Shown one piece after another: positions 1 through 7,797 of a stretch of 22,934 nt of DNA (its first letter is position 1; each line of letters begins with the position of its first letter). The DNA is from Ferrovum sp. (lineage in GTDB: Bacteria > Pseudomonadota > Gammaproteobacteria > Burkholderiales > Ferrovaceae). The notes beneath the pieces are model-generated. The model was given only the letters and a program-made list of their open reading frames with translations. It was not told the origin of the DNA and did not search any database. The stretch covers positions 1 to 22,934 of the forward strand of contig DAIDKJ010000004.1 in assembly GCA_027450105.1 (NCBI GenBank), in the 5' to 3' direction. The translations under genes and the position numbers were made by a program.

Positions 1-1
1 T

Positions 2-163
2 CTGGTGGAATGTTTTGTGCATAAAACGCTGGGAATGGTTGCGGTCATTCAGGCCGGAAAGCCGGTAAATCTGGCAGCTGCCAAACAAAAGGCAGCAGAA
101 GAATCAGCCAGGATGATGGTCGGCAAAGACCGCTTCGAGAAAGCGCTGGCACAGGTTAAATGA
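2..163 (+). CDS. C-terminal end of an unidentified protein (5'-truncated)
   Basis: An open frame enters from the left edge of the window and ends at TGA 161-163, giving 53 residues. The tail is Ala/Lys/Gln-rich and probably helical (residues such as KQKAAEESARMMVGKDRFEK). I recognise no family. The reading frame is uninterrupted with reasonable codon use, so it is probably the real end of a gene that starts outside the window, but a short fragment is weak evidence. A minus-strand frame overlaps its 3' end. Confidence 0.45.
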   Translation: MVECFVHKTLGMVAVIQAGKPVNLAAAKQKAAEESARMMVGKDRFEKALAQVK

Positions 164-454
164 CCGCTTTTTACCTCTCCGTGCTGCGATAGACCATCAA
201 AGCGCGGAGAAGGACCGATTCCAGATTCCATTCGCTTGATGATGCTTTCGCTGGCGATTCTATTTGCGTGCTCAATCGACCAGTTATTCTGCATCGAATT
301 CGCTCCACCCACAGGTGTAACCCAATATTGCAAAGAGCCAAATCCAGTGGGATAAGCCGGATGATTTGCTCTATTGTAAGAATATCCAGTTGGCATCGAC
401 TAAGGCAGTGGAGACGTATTCTCCGACCAATCCACGTACACAGGGAGTATCGTA
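164..454. other. Intergenic region upstream of the bufferin operon, with a possible small minus-strand ORF
   Basis: About 290 bases separate the upstream gene fragment from bufA and must contain the bufferin operon promoter. I could not find a convincing -35/-10 pair. On the minus strand an ATG at 396 opens a frame whose first ~77 residues (down to ~163) look protein-like, with many Asn, Tyr, Gly and Ser and phrases such as NNWSIEHANRIASESIIKRM. Past that point the frame runs antisense to the upstream gene. It could be a real hypothetical gene or a relic; no family is recognised. Confidence 0.3.
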
Positions 455-721
455 ATGGAAATGCAAAAAATGTTGTCGCTCGCAATGGGTGGTTTATTGG
501 CATTGAGTTTGGCGGGTACTGCCAGTGCCACCGACAAACCGAAGGTGGAAATGGAAAAATGTTTTGGGATCGCCAAAGCGGGCATGAATGACTGCTCCAG
601 CAACAAGTCAGCCCACTCCTGTGCAGGTCAGGCAACCAAGAACAACGACCCGATGGATTTCGTGGCCGTTCCCAAAGGCACCTGCGACAAGATCGCCGGT
701 GGCATGCTGAAGTCGATGTGA
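455..721 (+). CDS. bufA: Bufferin precursor peptide (DUF2282 family, exported Cys-rich RiPP)
   Basis: The product is an 88-aa precursor. Residues 1-25 form a Sec-type signal peptide with a Lys at position 5, a hydrophobic core and a cleavage site ASA|T. The mature part carries four cysteines (36, 47, 56, 77) in the DUF2282/bufferin arrangement, with visible motifs EKCFGIAKAG, NDC, HSCAGQ and PKGTCDKIAGG. In this family, cysteines are oxidatively modified by the MNIO enzyme BufB and the exported product is reported to sequester copper in the periplasm. The start is ATG 455 with AGGGAG seven bases upstream; a second in-frame ATG at 461 is less well placed. It is the first gene of a four-gene operon, and its stop overlaps the bufB start (TGATG). 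The family call is firm; copper as the ligand here is inferred from relatives. Confidence 0.9.
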   Translation: MEMQKMLSLAMGGLLALSLAGTASATDKPKVEMEKCFGIAKAGMNDCSSNKSAHSCAGQATKNNDPMDFVAVPKGTCDKIAGGMLKSM

Positions 722-1566
722 TGAAACCGCCCGCGACCCTTCCTTTGCCATATGCAGCCGGTATCGGTCTGCGGGCGCCCCATTATCGCGAGGTGCTGGG
801 TACACTGCCCAGACTGAACTGGGTAGAAGTGCACAGTGAAAATTTCTTTGGCGGTGGGGCACCGTTGCATACCTTGCTCAAGGTGCGCGAGCATTATCCC
901 GTCAGTCTGCATGGCGTTGGCATGGGCCTGGCCTCGAGCACACTACTCCATGAGGAGCATCTGTCCGCGCTGGTACGTCTGTGCGCCGACGTGCAACCCG
1001 CTGCCGTATCCGAGCACCTGTGCTGGAATGCCGCTGTAGATATGGTGATCAACGACCTGCTGCCATTTCCCTACACGCGCGAGGCGCTGATGCATGTGGC
1101 AAACCGCGTGGATCGGGTGCAGGAGCGTCTGGGCAGACCCCTGCTGGTGGAGAATCTGTCCAGCTACCTTTCCTTTCCCCACAGCGAGATGAGCGAGGGC
1201 GAATTCCTCGCCGAACTGACCAAGCGCACCGGCTGCGGCATCCTGTTCGATGTGGAAAACCTGTATGTGAACGTGCGTAATCTCGGCGTCGATGCCGAGG
1301 CCTTCATCAGCGCCATTCCTGCGGATGCCGTAAAGGAATATCACCTGGCCGGATACAGCAGTTGCGACGGTTGCCTGGTTGATACGCATGATCATCCCGT
1401 CTATCCCGAGGTATGGCAGTTGTATGAATCGGTATTGCGCCAAATCGGGCCGCGCCCGACGCTGATCGAGTGGGATAGCGACATTCCGGCATTGTCCGTG
1501 TTGATGGGCGAGGCGATCAAGGCGCAACAGCGCCTGGATGCACTGGAGGCATGCCATGCTGAGTGA
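721..1566 (+). CDS. bufB: MNIO-family bufferin maturase (DUF692)
   Basis: The product is a 281-aa DUF692 protein, a multinuclear non-heme iron-dependent oxidative enzyme of the same superfamily as MbnB. Conserved family blocks are visible in order: GIGLRAPHYREVL near the N-terminus, WVEVHSEN, LHGVGMG, SEHLCWN, LLVENLSSY, LFDVENLYVN, EYHLAGYS, DTHDHPV and LIEWDSDIP. The His/Asp/Glu/Asn residues in these blocks are the usual iron ligands of a TIM-barrel fold. It is expected to modify cysteines in the BufA core peptide in the cytoplasm before export. ATG 721 overlaps the bufA stop; a GTG at 718 is in frame but less likely. The 3' end overlaps bufC by 11 bases, so the three genes are translationally coupled. 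Confidence 0.92.
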   Translation: MKPPATLPLPYAAGIGLRAPHYREVLGTLPRLNWVEVHSENFFGGGAPLHTLLKVREHYPVSLHGVGMGLASSTLLHEEHLSALVRLCADVQPAAVSEHLCWNAAVDMVINDLLPFPYTREALMHVANRVDRVQERLGRPLLVENLSSYLSFPHSEMSEGEFLAELTKRTGCGILFDVENLYVNVRNLGVDAEAFISAIPADAVKEYHLAGYSSCDGCLVDTHDHPVYPEVWQLYESVLRQIGPRPTLIEWDSDIPALSVLMGEAIKAQQRLDALEACHAE

Positions 1567-2332
1567 CGATCTTGCAGGATTTGCTCGCGCCATCGTGCAT
1601 GGCGAGTCCCCAGCAGTTCGCGTGGACGAGGGCTACGCAAAGTATTCTGCACAGGTGGCCCTGGAGGTTTACCGTAACAATTACCGCGGTAATTTGCACG
1701 ACGCGCTAGCGGGTGCCTATCCGGTGGTGAAGCGGCTGGTCGGAGACGACTTCTTCCGCTTCATGGCCAGAAAATTCATCACGCAATATCCCTCGCGTAA
1801 CGCGAACCTGCATCGCTACGGAGCGGAGCTGGCGGAATTTGTAGCGGCCTTCGAGCCGGCAAAGCAACTGGTCTATCTGCCAGATGTGGCGCGACTGGAG
1901 TGGGCATGCCACTGCGCATATTTTGCGGATGACGGGGTTGTTCTGAACCTGAACGAACTGGAAAAAGTGGCGCCCGCAGCCTATGGCGATCTGGTCTTGC
2001 ATATGCACCCGTGCTGCCATGTGCTGCATTCGAACTATCCGATTACTGCCATCTGGGAGGCGCACCAGCCAGGAGCGCCCGAAGACTTCCGCATAGATCT
2101 GGACAGCGGTCCCGTCGATGCGCTGGTCAGCCGCAACAACGATGTCGTGGCGGTGACCGAACTGACGCCAGCCGATGCCGCATGGCTGTTGAAGATACAA
2201 GCCGGAACAACGCTGGGAGAAGCCACCGCCGAAACCTTGGACCGCCATCCCGATTTCGATCTGCTGCGAGCACTGCAAATGCTGGTTGCGCAAAACGTCT
2301 TTGCAGGTTTCACTCTGGGAGCAACCGCATGA
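1556..2332 (+). CDS. bufC: BufB partner protein (DUF2063 family)
   Basis: The product is a 258-aa member of the DUF2063 (putative DNA-binding domain) family, which accompanies DUF692 enzymes and is thought to bind the precursor and present it to the MNIO enzyme. Family features visible are the N-terminal helix FARAIVHG, YRNNYRGNLHDALAGAYPVVKRLVGDDFF, LPDVARLEWACHCAYFADD, and a C-terminal winged-helix-like part. The start at ATG 1556 is chosen because GGAGG lies six bases upstream (1545-1549); an upstream in-frame ATG at 1538 lacks such a site. It overlaps bufB by 11 bases and bufD by 4 bases (ATGA). Older annotations call the family DNA-binding, but the operon context argues for peptide recognition. 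Confidence 0.9.
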   Translation: MLSDDLAGFARAIVHGESPAVRVDEGYAKYSAQVALEVYRNNYRGNLHDALAGAYPVVKRLVGDDFFRFMARKFITQYPSRNANLHRYGAELAEFVAAFEPAKQLVYLPDVARLEWACHCAYFADDGVVLNLNELEKVAPAAYGDLVLHMHPCCHVLHSNYPITAIWEAHQPGAPEDFRIDLDSGPVDALVSRNNDVVAVTELTPADAAWLLKIQAGTTLGEATAETLDRHPDFDLLRALQMLVAQNVFAGFTLGATA

Positions 2333-2778
2333 ATGCACTGACACGGATCGCAAAGTTTTATTATAGGGCCTCGCACTGGCCCGAATGGCTGGCGCCGCTG
2401 CTGGACATCGCGCTGCGGCTGTATGTGGCGGATGTGTTTTTCAAGTCCGGCCTGACCAAGATCAAGAGCTGGGATAGCACGCTGTACCTGTTCAGCGACG
2501 TCTATCAGGTGCCGCTCATTCCATCTGATTTGGCTGCGTACATGGCGACGGCCGGCGAACTGGGTTTGTCGGTGTTGCTGGTGCTGGGCTTGTTCGGACG
2601 CTTTGCCACGGCAGGATTGTTCATCCTCAATGCGGTCGCTGCTTATTCGTATTATTCGGGGTTGAGTGAAGCTGGTTTGTTCCAGCATTTTGCCTGGGGA
2701 ACCATGCTGGCCGTACTGTTGATACTAGGCCGGGGCAGGTGGTCGATCGACACCTGGTTGGAGAAGCGCCTGCAATGA
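2329..2778 (+). CDS. bufD: DoxX-family membrane protein of the bufferin operon
   Basis: The product is a 149-aa integral membrane protein with about four hydrophobic segments (roughly residues 24-45, 65-85, 90-110 and 117-135). It carries the DoxX-type phrases ALRLYVADVFFKSGLTKIKSW and LGLFGRFATAGLFILNAVAAYSYY. DoxX-like proteins are frequent last genes in DUF2282-DUF692-DUF2063 operons; their biochemical role is not settled, and redox support or export of the modified peptide are guesses. ATG 2329 overlaps the bufC stop in an ATGA junction, so coupling is likely. The symbol bufD follows the operon position. Confidence 0.8.
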   Translation: MNALTRIAKFYYRASHWPEWLAPLLDIALRLYVADVFFKSGLTKIKSWDSTLYLFSDVYQVPLIPSDLAAYMATAGELGLSVLLVLGLFGRFATAGLFILNAVAAYSYYSGLSEAGLFQHFAWGTMLAVLLILGRGRWSIDTWLEKRLQ

Positions 2779-2927
2779 TGGCTTTTGGGATGAGGTTTAT
2801 TGGACCGGCCTTGATATGCCGCATGAAAGGTACACGTTGTAGTGCCGTGCTGACAATTCCTCCGGTGGGCCCCTGAATCCGGGATCATTGATCATTGCCC
2901 ATCAAGACTTGAAACCTGGAAAAATTG

Positions 2928-3716
2928 CTACGACTCGCGATCCATACGCTCCCATTTCCTCGAACGCACCGCGTCCTGATCTCCCACGCGAACCACGCAG
3001 CCGGCCTGGTCCGTAACCCCCCGAAGCCCCACGCCATGGGCCTGAAACCCCAGGGATTCCCAATAGGGTTGGTAATTGCGCCGATCATGCTGGTGACCAT
3101 GAAATGCCACCTTCACTTGAAGTGCGCGCGCCAGATCATCCAGAACCTTGAATCCTTTGGGATGGCAGGATGGAGCCTCGTGAGTTACGAGAATATCCGC
3201 CCGCTGCGCCTGCAACTCCAGCCATTGCTCGTAAAATATGGTCGAGCGGTGGGTCAGGAGCTTGCCGTGGGCCTTCACTTCGGACATTTTTCCCCGAGGC
3301 AAGGCGCGTTTCCCAGTTGCGGCTTGAATCTGACCAGGATTCATGTGCTTTTGGTAATCTGCATAGCGAGCAAAATGTACCGGAGCCTCCGGAGCATCTG
3401 GATACCAGATCTCTCCCCGAAAAACTCCACCCAGTCCCGCGATCCGCAAGCCAGCGATCTCCACCACACGCCCATGCAGGTTGCGCTGAGCCAGAGCCGA
3501 GCCGAATAGATGGTCATGGCTTTTCTGGTTGTCGGTATCGTGATTGCCTGGAATCCACCAGATATCGGTTTTCTCCAGAATGGGGGCCAGTTCTTGCTCC
3601 AGCGGTTGCTGGGCTTCGATATCCCCCAGCAAAACGATCGCCTCGGGGCGCTGATCGAGTACTATCTGAATGACATGGCTGAAACTGCCGTGAACATCCC
3701 CAAAAAAATAAATCAT
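2928..3716 (-). CDS. Calcineurin-like metallophosphoesterase
   Basis: The product is a 262-aa protein with the full metallophosphoesterase signature: GDVHG at residues 6-10, GD at 31-32, GNHD at 57-60, a later TH (ILVTHEAPS) and GHQH near the C-terminus. These residues bind a dinuclear metal centre that hydrolyses phosphoester bonds; the substrate cannot be told. There is no signal peptide, so it is cytosolic. ATG 3716 is preferred over GTG 3719 because GAGGG sits at a usable distance upstream. It follows arfB by only 35 bases and is probably co-transcribed with it. It converges on the bufferin operon across 149 bases in which I see no clear terminator. Confidence 0.85.
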   Translation of the reverse strand: MIYFFGDVHGSFSHVIQIVLDQRPEAIVLLGDIEAQQPLEQELAPILEKTDIWWIPGNHDTDNQKSHDHLFGSALAQRNLHGRVVEIAGLRIAGLGGVFRGEIWYPDAPEAPVHFARYADYQKHMNPGQIQAATGKRALPRGKMSEVKAHGKLLTHRSTIFYEQWLELQAQRADILVTHEAPSCHPKGFKVLDDLARALQVKVAFHGHQHDRRNYQPYWESLGFQAHGVGLRGVTDQAGCVVRVGDQDAVRSRKWERMDRES

Positions 3717-3751
3717 CACACCCTCAACGCAAGTGTTTGCCCAACATTTCT

Positions 3752-4156
3752 TTAATCCGTCATCCGGCCTCGGGCAGATTTTAGCAGGGCACGTCGCGCC
3801 TTCCCCTCCAGGCGCTTTTCTACTGAACTTCGAGTGGGTCTGGTGGGCCGTCGCTTTTTGGGCAACACCGCCACGCTGTTAATCAGCATGAGCAGTCTGG
3901 CGATGGAATCTCTGCGGTTTTTCTCGAGGCTGCGATGCTGTTGGGCCTTGATGATAACGATACCATCCTTGGTAATACGCTGATCTCCCCGTTTCATGAG
4001 GCGCTCCTTGATTACGGGAGAAAGGGAAGACCCCATCAGATCAAACCGAAGGTGCGCAGCCGTGGATACCTTGTTGACATTTTGACCGCCGGCCCCTTGG
4101 GCGCGAATGGCCGTGATCTCGATTTCGTCCAATGGGATGGTCAAATGAGTACGCAT
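3752..4156 (-). CDS. arfB: Alternative ribosome-rescue factor / peptidyl-tRNA hydrolase ArfB
   Basis: The product is a 134-aa class-I release-factor-like protein, close to the ~140 aa of E. coli ArfB (YaeJ). The catalytic GGQ motif lies at residues 23-25 within AQGAGGQNVNKV, followed by the STAAHLRFD strand. The C-terminus is strongly basic (KKRRPTRPTRSSVEKRLEGKARRALLKSARGR), matching the tail that enters the mRNA channel of stalled ribosomes. It releases nascent chains from non-stop ribosomes without codon recognition. ATG 4156 matches the family N-terminus; an upstream GTG at 4198 would add 14 atypical residues. It is probably the first gene of an operon with the metallophosphoesterase. Confidence 0.93.
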   Translation of the reverse strand: MRTHLTIPLDEIEITAIRAQGAGGQNVNKVSTAAHLRFDLMGSSLSPVIKERLMKRGDQRITKDGIVIIKAQQHRSLEKNRRDSIARLLMLINSVAVLPKKRRPTRPTRSSVEKRLEGKARRALLKSARGRMTD

Positions 4157-4293
4157 GATTCCAAGATAGAATGATTGGCTCGGTGAAGTCAAATCCACAA
4201 AAAAATTTTGCTTCTGGTCAATGGCCGCTTCTTGGTTATGGCCTCTTCGCTATAAAGCGAGCATGCTGGTGTTCAGATCAGTCATAAATTTAC

Positions 4294-4320
4294 TTGCGCA
4301 GGGCAGTTATGATTTAAAAT
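4294..4320 (+). promoter_or_regulatory. Possible tRNA-Pro promoter
   Basis: TTGCGC at 4294-4299 and TAAAAT at 4315-4320 resemble sigma-70 -35 and -10 elements, with a short 15-base spacer. They lie 15 bases before the tRNA. The whole block is retained almost unchanged in the second repeat copy. The spacing is below the optimum, so this is tentative. Confidence 0.35.
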
Positions 4321-4334
4321 GATGCGCTAGGTGT

Positions 4335-4411
<77 letters not shown>

Positions 4412-4459
4412 ATGAAATAAAATCCAACAATCTGATTAATAACAACTTGTTTCTTTGTG

Positions 4460-4485
4460 GTGTCTTTTTTTGGTCCAAAAGACAC
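4460..4485. repeat. Inverted repeat downstream of tRNA-Pro
   Basis: GTGTCTTTT (4460-4468) and AAAAGACAC (4477-4485) form a perfect 9-bp stem with an 8-base loop, about 50 bases after the tRNA. It could terminate tRNA transcription, but no T run follows the stem, so it is not a canonical intrinsic terminator. The hairpin is missing from the second repeat copy. Confidence 0.4.
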
Positions 4486-4590
4486 TATCATCGTGGCTTT
4501 GTGCCTGTCTGTGCCCAATTTGTGCCCGCGGTTTGTAAAACCCAATCAAAAGTGCTGTTGATTTGATGACTGCATCCTGTGCCCATTTTG

Positions 4591-4767
4591 GGCCACCCAT
4601 TTCGAGCACCACGAGAAAATTTTTAGAGAGCTTCCTGCTACCTCTAACGTTGGCTATTTTATCCTGGAAGTCAATCGTAATGAGTGGTTATGAAATTCTC
4701 CCAAACAAGGAGTAACATGACTTGGCAACGCCATTTTGCTCAAAAAATAAACCATAAGGGGAGAGCC
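4591..4767. other. Upstream region of the esterase gene
   Basis: This stretch between the end of repeat copy 1 and the esterase start has no recognisable gene. A frame in phase with the esterase extends upstream to 4684, but its residues are not signal-peptide-like and the better ribosome site lies at 4756-4764. An AT-rich segment (about 4615-4670) may hold the promoter; I see no clear boxes. Confidence 0.4.
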
Positions 4768-6384
4768 ATGAAACAGATCACTGTCCTGTTGTTGGTTATG
4801 GTTTCAAGCCTGTTGCTATCGGCTTGTGGGGGCGGCAGCTCTGGTGCCTCAGTCAGCTCAGCCACCGCACGCGGTACCTTGATTGAATCCCCTCCGTTAC
4901 GGGTGGCCTCGCTCAATGCCTCCGACCTCACCGCGCAATTGAATGCTACGGCTTCTGGACAGCAACTCTTGCAGTTGTCCGGCGCCCCCACCTGCGGGGT
5001 AGATTTTCATTACATTCAGTATTGGACCGTAGGCGCGCAAGGAGAAGCGACCACGGCCACTGGTGTACTCATGGTACCCACTACCACGGCAGGGACATCT
5101 ACCACGGCCACTTCAGCGACTGCGACCAATACCACGGCGGCCACTCTCTGTACTGGTAGCCGGCCCATTGTGCTGTATGCCCATGGCACGACCACCCGCA
5201 AGGATTACAATCTGGCTGCCGTGAATGATGCAACCAATCCCGCCAGTGGGGAAAGTGCCCTGATGGCGGCCATGTTCGCCGCACAGGGCTACATTGTCGT
5301 GGCTCCCAACTATGCGGGTTATGATGTCTCCACGCTGTCTTACCATCCTTACCTGAACGCCGACCAACAATCCAAGGACATGATCGATGCGCTCAGCGCA
5401 GCGCGCTCAGCACTGGGTCATATCTTTGCGTCGACCATTGCCGATAACGGTAAACTCTTTGTAACCGGATATTCCCAGGGAGGACATGTGGCCATGGCCA
5501 CGCATCGAGCGTTGCAAAGTGCGGGGCAACACGTGACGGCTGCTGCCCCCATGTCCGGGCCCTATGCGCTGGCAGCCATGGGAGACGCTATCTTTCTGGG
5601 GAATGTGGATCTGGGGTCCACGGTGTTCGCCCCCCTGCTGACGACCAGTTTTCAGCATGCCTATGGCAACATCTATACTGCCACCACAGATATTTACAGC
5701 CCTACCTACGCCACAGGGATCGACACGCTGCTTCCCAGTACGACGCCCCTGAGCCAGCTTTTCCAGCAAAACAAACTGCCCACGACGGCGTTGTTCAATA
5801 GTGTACCTCCCGCACAGACTGGCAATGCAACCCTCGACGCCTTATTTCCAGGAATTACTCCACCCACAACCCCTGCAGCCCAAGCGCCCTTGTTTGCACT
5901 GGGATTTGCCCCAACCAATTTCCTGATCAATAACACGTACCGTGCGGCCTATGTGGCGGATGCACTCACGCATCCGGACGGCGCCGTTCCCACCGCTACC
6001 ACTGGTTTACCGCCTGTTGCACCTGCCAATACCTTGCGCCAGGCTTTCGTGGCCAATGATTTGCGTAATTGGCTGCCACAGGCCCCGGTTTTACTGTGTG
6101 GCGGACATGCCGATCCCACAGTGTTTTATTTCAACACCCAGCTCATGCAAACACTGTGGACCCCGCAGTGGAAGTTGCCAATTCCCCTGCAGGTGATCGA
6201 TGTGGATGGCGGGACAGCACCTGCCACAGCCTTGCAGCAGGGTTTTTCCCAGGCCGAAGCCGCAATCAGCAGCGCCGCTGGGGGAGGGCTGGCCGGACAG
6301 GAGGCTTTGTTGCAGGCTTATCACGGCACGTTGGTGCCACCCTTCTGCACAGTGGCTGCGCGTCAGTTTTTTAATCAGTTTTGA
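4768..6384 (+). CDS. Lipoprotein alpha/beta-hydrolase (secretory lipase/esterase-like)
   Basis: The product is a 538-aa exported enzyme. Residues 1-20 are a lipoprotein signal ending in the lipobox LSAC with Cys20 as the lipidation site, then a flexible GGGSSGAS linker. A Thr/Ala-rich low-complexity insert lies at about residues 105-125. The catalytic nucleophile elbow GYSQGGH places Ser236; Asp449 (GGHADP) and His519 (YHGT) are candidates for the rest of the triad. The block from YNLAAVND through GYIVVAPNYAGYD is typical of LIP-type secretory lipases. The substrate is unknown; an ester or lipid hydrolysed at the cell surface is likely. ATG 4768 was chosen for the signal peptide and the GGGGAGAG site. 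The next gene begins 15 bases after the stop, so the two are probably co-transcribed. The pair lies between the two tRNA-Pro repeats. Confidence 0.82.
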   Translation: MKQITVLLLVMVSSLLLSACGGGSSGASVSSATARGTLIESPPLRVASLNASDLTAQLNATASGQQLLQLSGAPTCGVDFHYIQYWTVGAQGEATTATGVLMVPTTTAGTSTTATSATATNTTAATLCTGSRPIVLYAHGTTTRKDYNLAAVNDATNPASGESALMAAMFAAQGYIVVAPNYAGYDVSTLSYHPYLNADQQSKDMIDALSAARSALGHIFASTIADNGKLFVTGYSQGGHVAMATHRALQSAGQHVTAAAPMSGPYALAAMGDAIFLGNVDLGSTVFAPLLTTSFQHAYGNIYTATTDIYSPTYATGIDTLLPSTTPLSQLFQQNKLPTTALFNSVPPAQTGNATLDALFPGITPPTTPAAQAPLFALGFAPTNFLINNTYRAAYVADALTHPDGAVPTATTGLPPVAPANTLRQAFVANDLRNWLPQAPVLLCGGHADPTVFYFNTQLMQTLWTPQWKLPIPLQVIDVDGGTAPATALQQGFSQAEAAISSAAGGGLAGQEALLQAYHGTLVPPFCTVAARQFFNQF

Positions 6385-6398
6385 TGGAGGCACTGACC

Positions 6399-7103
6399 AT
6401 GATGAATACTGTGCACTCTCTGGACAAACGCCTGGTCCTTGTCGCCTTGTTTTTTGTGGTTTGCTGCGTACAGGCTGAAGAAAACAATACCATTCGCTTG
6501 GGTGAGTATTTCGTTCACTTTGATGCCCATGCATCGGATGTTGCGGGTACTGGTGTGGGGGCAGTCCCCCCGGGCGTCAACGTCAATGTCAACCCCGTCA
6601 ATACCCTATACCTGGCTTATGTGCGGCGACTATCCCCCAAGTGGGACCTGGAATTGGCTTTCGGTGTTCCTCCCACTACCACGATGGTGGGCAAGGGCCC
6701 TACCAAGCTGGGTTCGGTGAGCTATGCCGGCCAGCAAGTGGCCACTTCGCGTTGGGCCTCGCCCACCTTGCTACTCAACTACAAATTTCTGGAAGAAACC
6801 GACCGGTTGCGACCCTACATCGGAGCAGGAATCAACTATACCCGGTTTAATGAAAACACGGCTCTTCCGGCCGGACAGGCGGCCTTTGGTGGACCAACCT
6901 CGGCGACCCTCTCGGACTCCTGGGGATTGGCCGGTACTGTAGGGCTGCAGTACCGGATTCAGGATCATTGGAGCGTTTTTGCCTCTTACTCCCTAACGCA
7001 AATCAAGAGCACCATGAATGCCAATACGGCTGGGGCATTGCGTACCACGACAATCGATTTTCATCCGTCGGCATTGGTGCTGTCCGCCGGGTACTCCTTT
7101 TGA
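6399..7103 (+). CDS. OmpW-family outer-membrane beta-barrel protein
   Basis: The product is a 234-aa protein. An N-terminal signal peptide (about residues 1-26, ending VQA|EEN) is followed by alternating strands typical of the eight-stranded OmpW barrel: YLAYVRRLSPKWDLELAFGVPP, SPTLLLNYKFL, RPYIGAGINYTRF, SWGLAGTVGLQYRIQDHWSVFASYSL and a C-terminal LSAGYSF. The terminal Phe is the usual BAM recognition residue. OmpW-like proteins form narrow channels for hydrophobic compounds, which would suit a role in taking up substrate or product of the neighbouring esterase (inference). GGAGG at 6386-6390 supports ATG 6399, though ATG 6402 is also possible. Confidence 0.87.
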   Translation: MMNTVHSLDKRLVLVALFFVVCCVQAEENNTIRLGEYFVHFDAHASDVAGTGVGAVPPGVNVNVNPVNTLYLAYVRRLSPKWDLELAFGVPPTTTMVGKGPTKLGSVSYAGQQVATSRWASPTLLLNYKFLEETDRLRPYIGAGINYTRFNENTALPAGQAAFGGPTSATLSDSWGLAGTVGLQYRIQDHWSVFASYSLTQIKSTMNANTAGALRTTTIDFHPSALVLSAGYSF

Positions 7104-7120
7104 ACCTGGAGGTGGAAAAC

Positions 7121-7419
<299 letters not shown>

Positions 7420-7669
7420 GTGTGCAACTTCTGGTTTTACCGAAACGTGAAGACAACGTTTGTGCCTAAGCTACAAGTCTGTTGATGGGAGCTATAGTCG
7501 AAACTGGTGTACAGCCAGAAGCTGATGCAATGGGTTGAAATGGCGGCGCTATTCTTAAAACCGCACCAGAATGGGTGTGAACGGGCATCATAATGGGTGC
7601 GACTCGAATTTCCGCCCCCTGCCTCTAAATGATAAAACATCAAATTACACGACCTGTTTCCTGACATTG

Positions 7670-7765
7670 GGGGTGGGCGACTGCCGGGTGATTTGTGACA
7701 TTCAAGACGGCGCTTTGCGCGACCTTGTGGTGCAGGTTTTGGCAACCGGCATAAGATTTTACTGA
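7670..7765 (+). pseudogene. RelE/ParE-type toxin, C-terminal remnant
   Basis: The last 31 residues before TGA 7763-7765 read like the end of a RelE toxin: GDCRVICDIQDGALRDLVVQV matches the family pattern GDYRVxYxIxDxxLxVLVVxVGHRREVY. The expected RREVY end is corrupted to ATGIRFY, which suggests a small frameshift. The upstream part of the toxin and any antitoxin are missing. It is probably a relic of a toxin-antitoxin module. Confidence 0.6.
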
Positions 7766-7797
7766 TAGAGGGGATGGATACACGCAGCTATTCGGTC

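Noticed and set aside
7437..7745. Minus-strand frame of 102 residues over the toxin relic
   Set aside because: No motif, atypical composition, and it overlaps the RelE-like remnant on the other strand.
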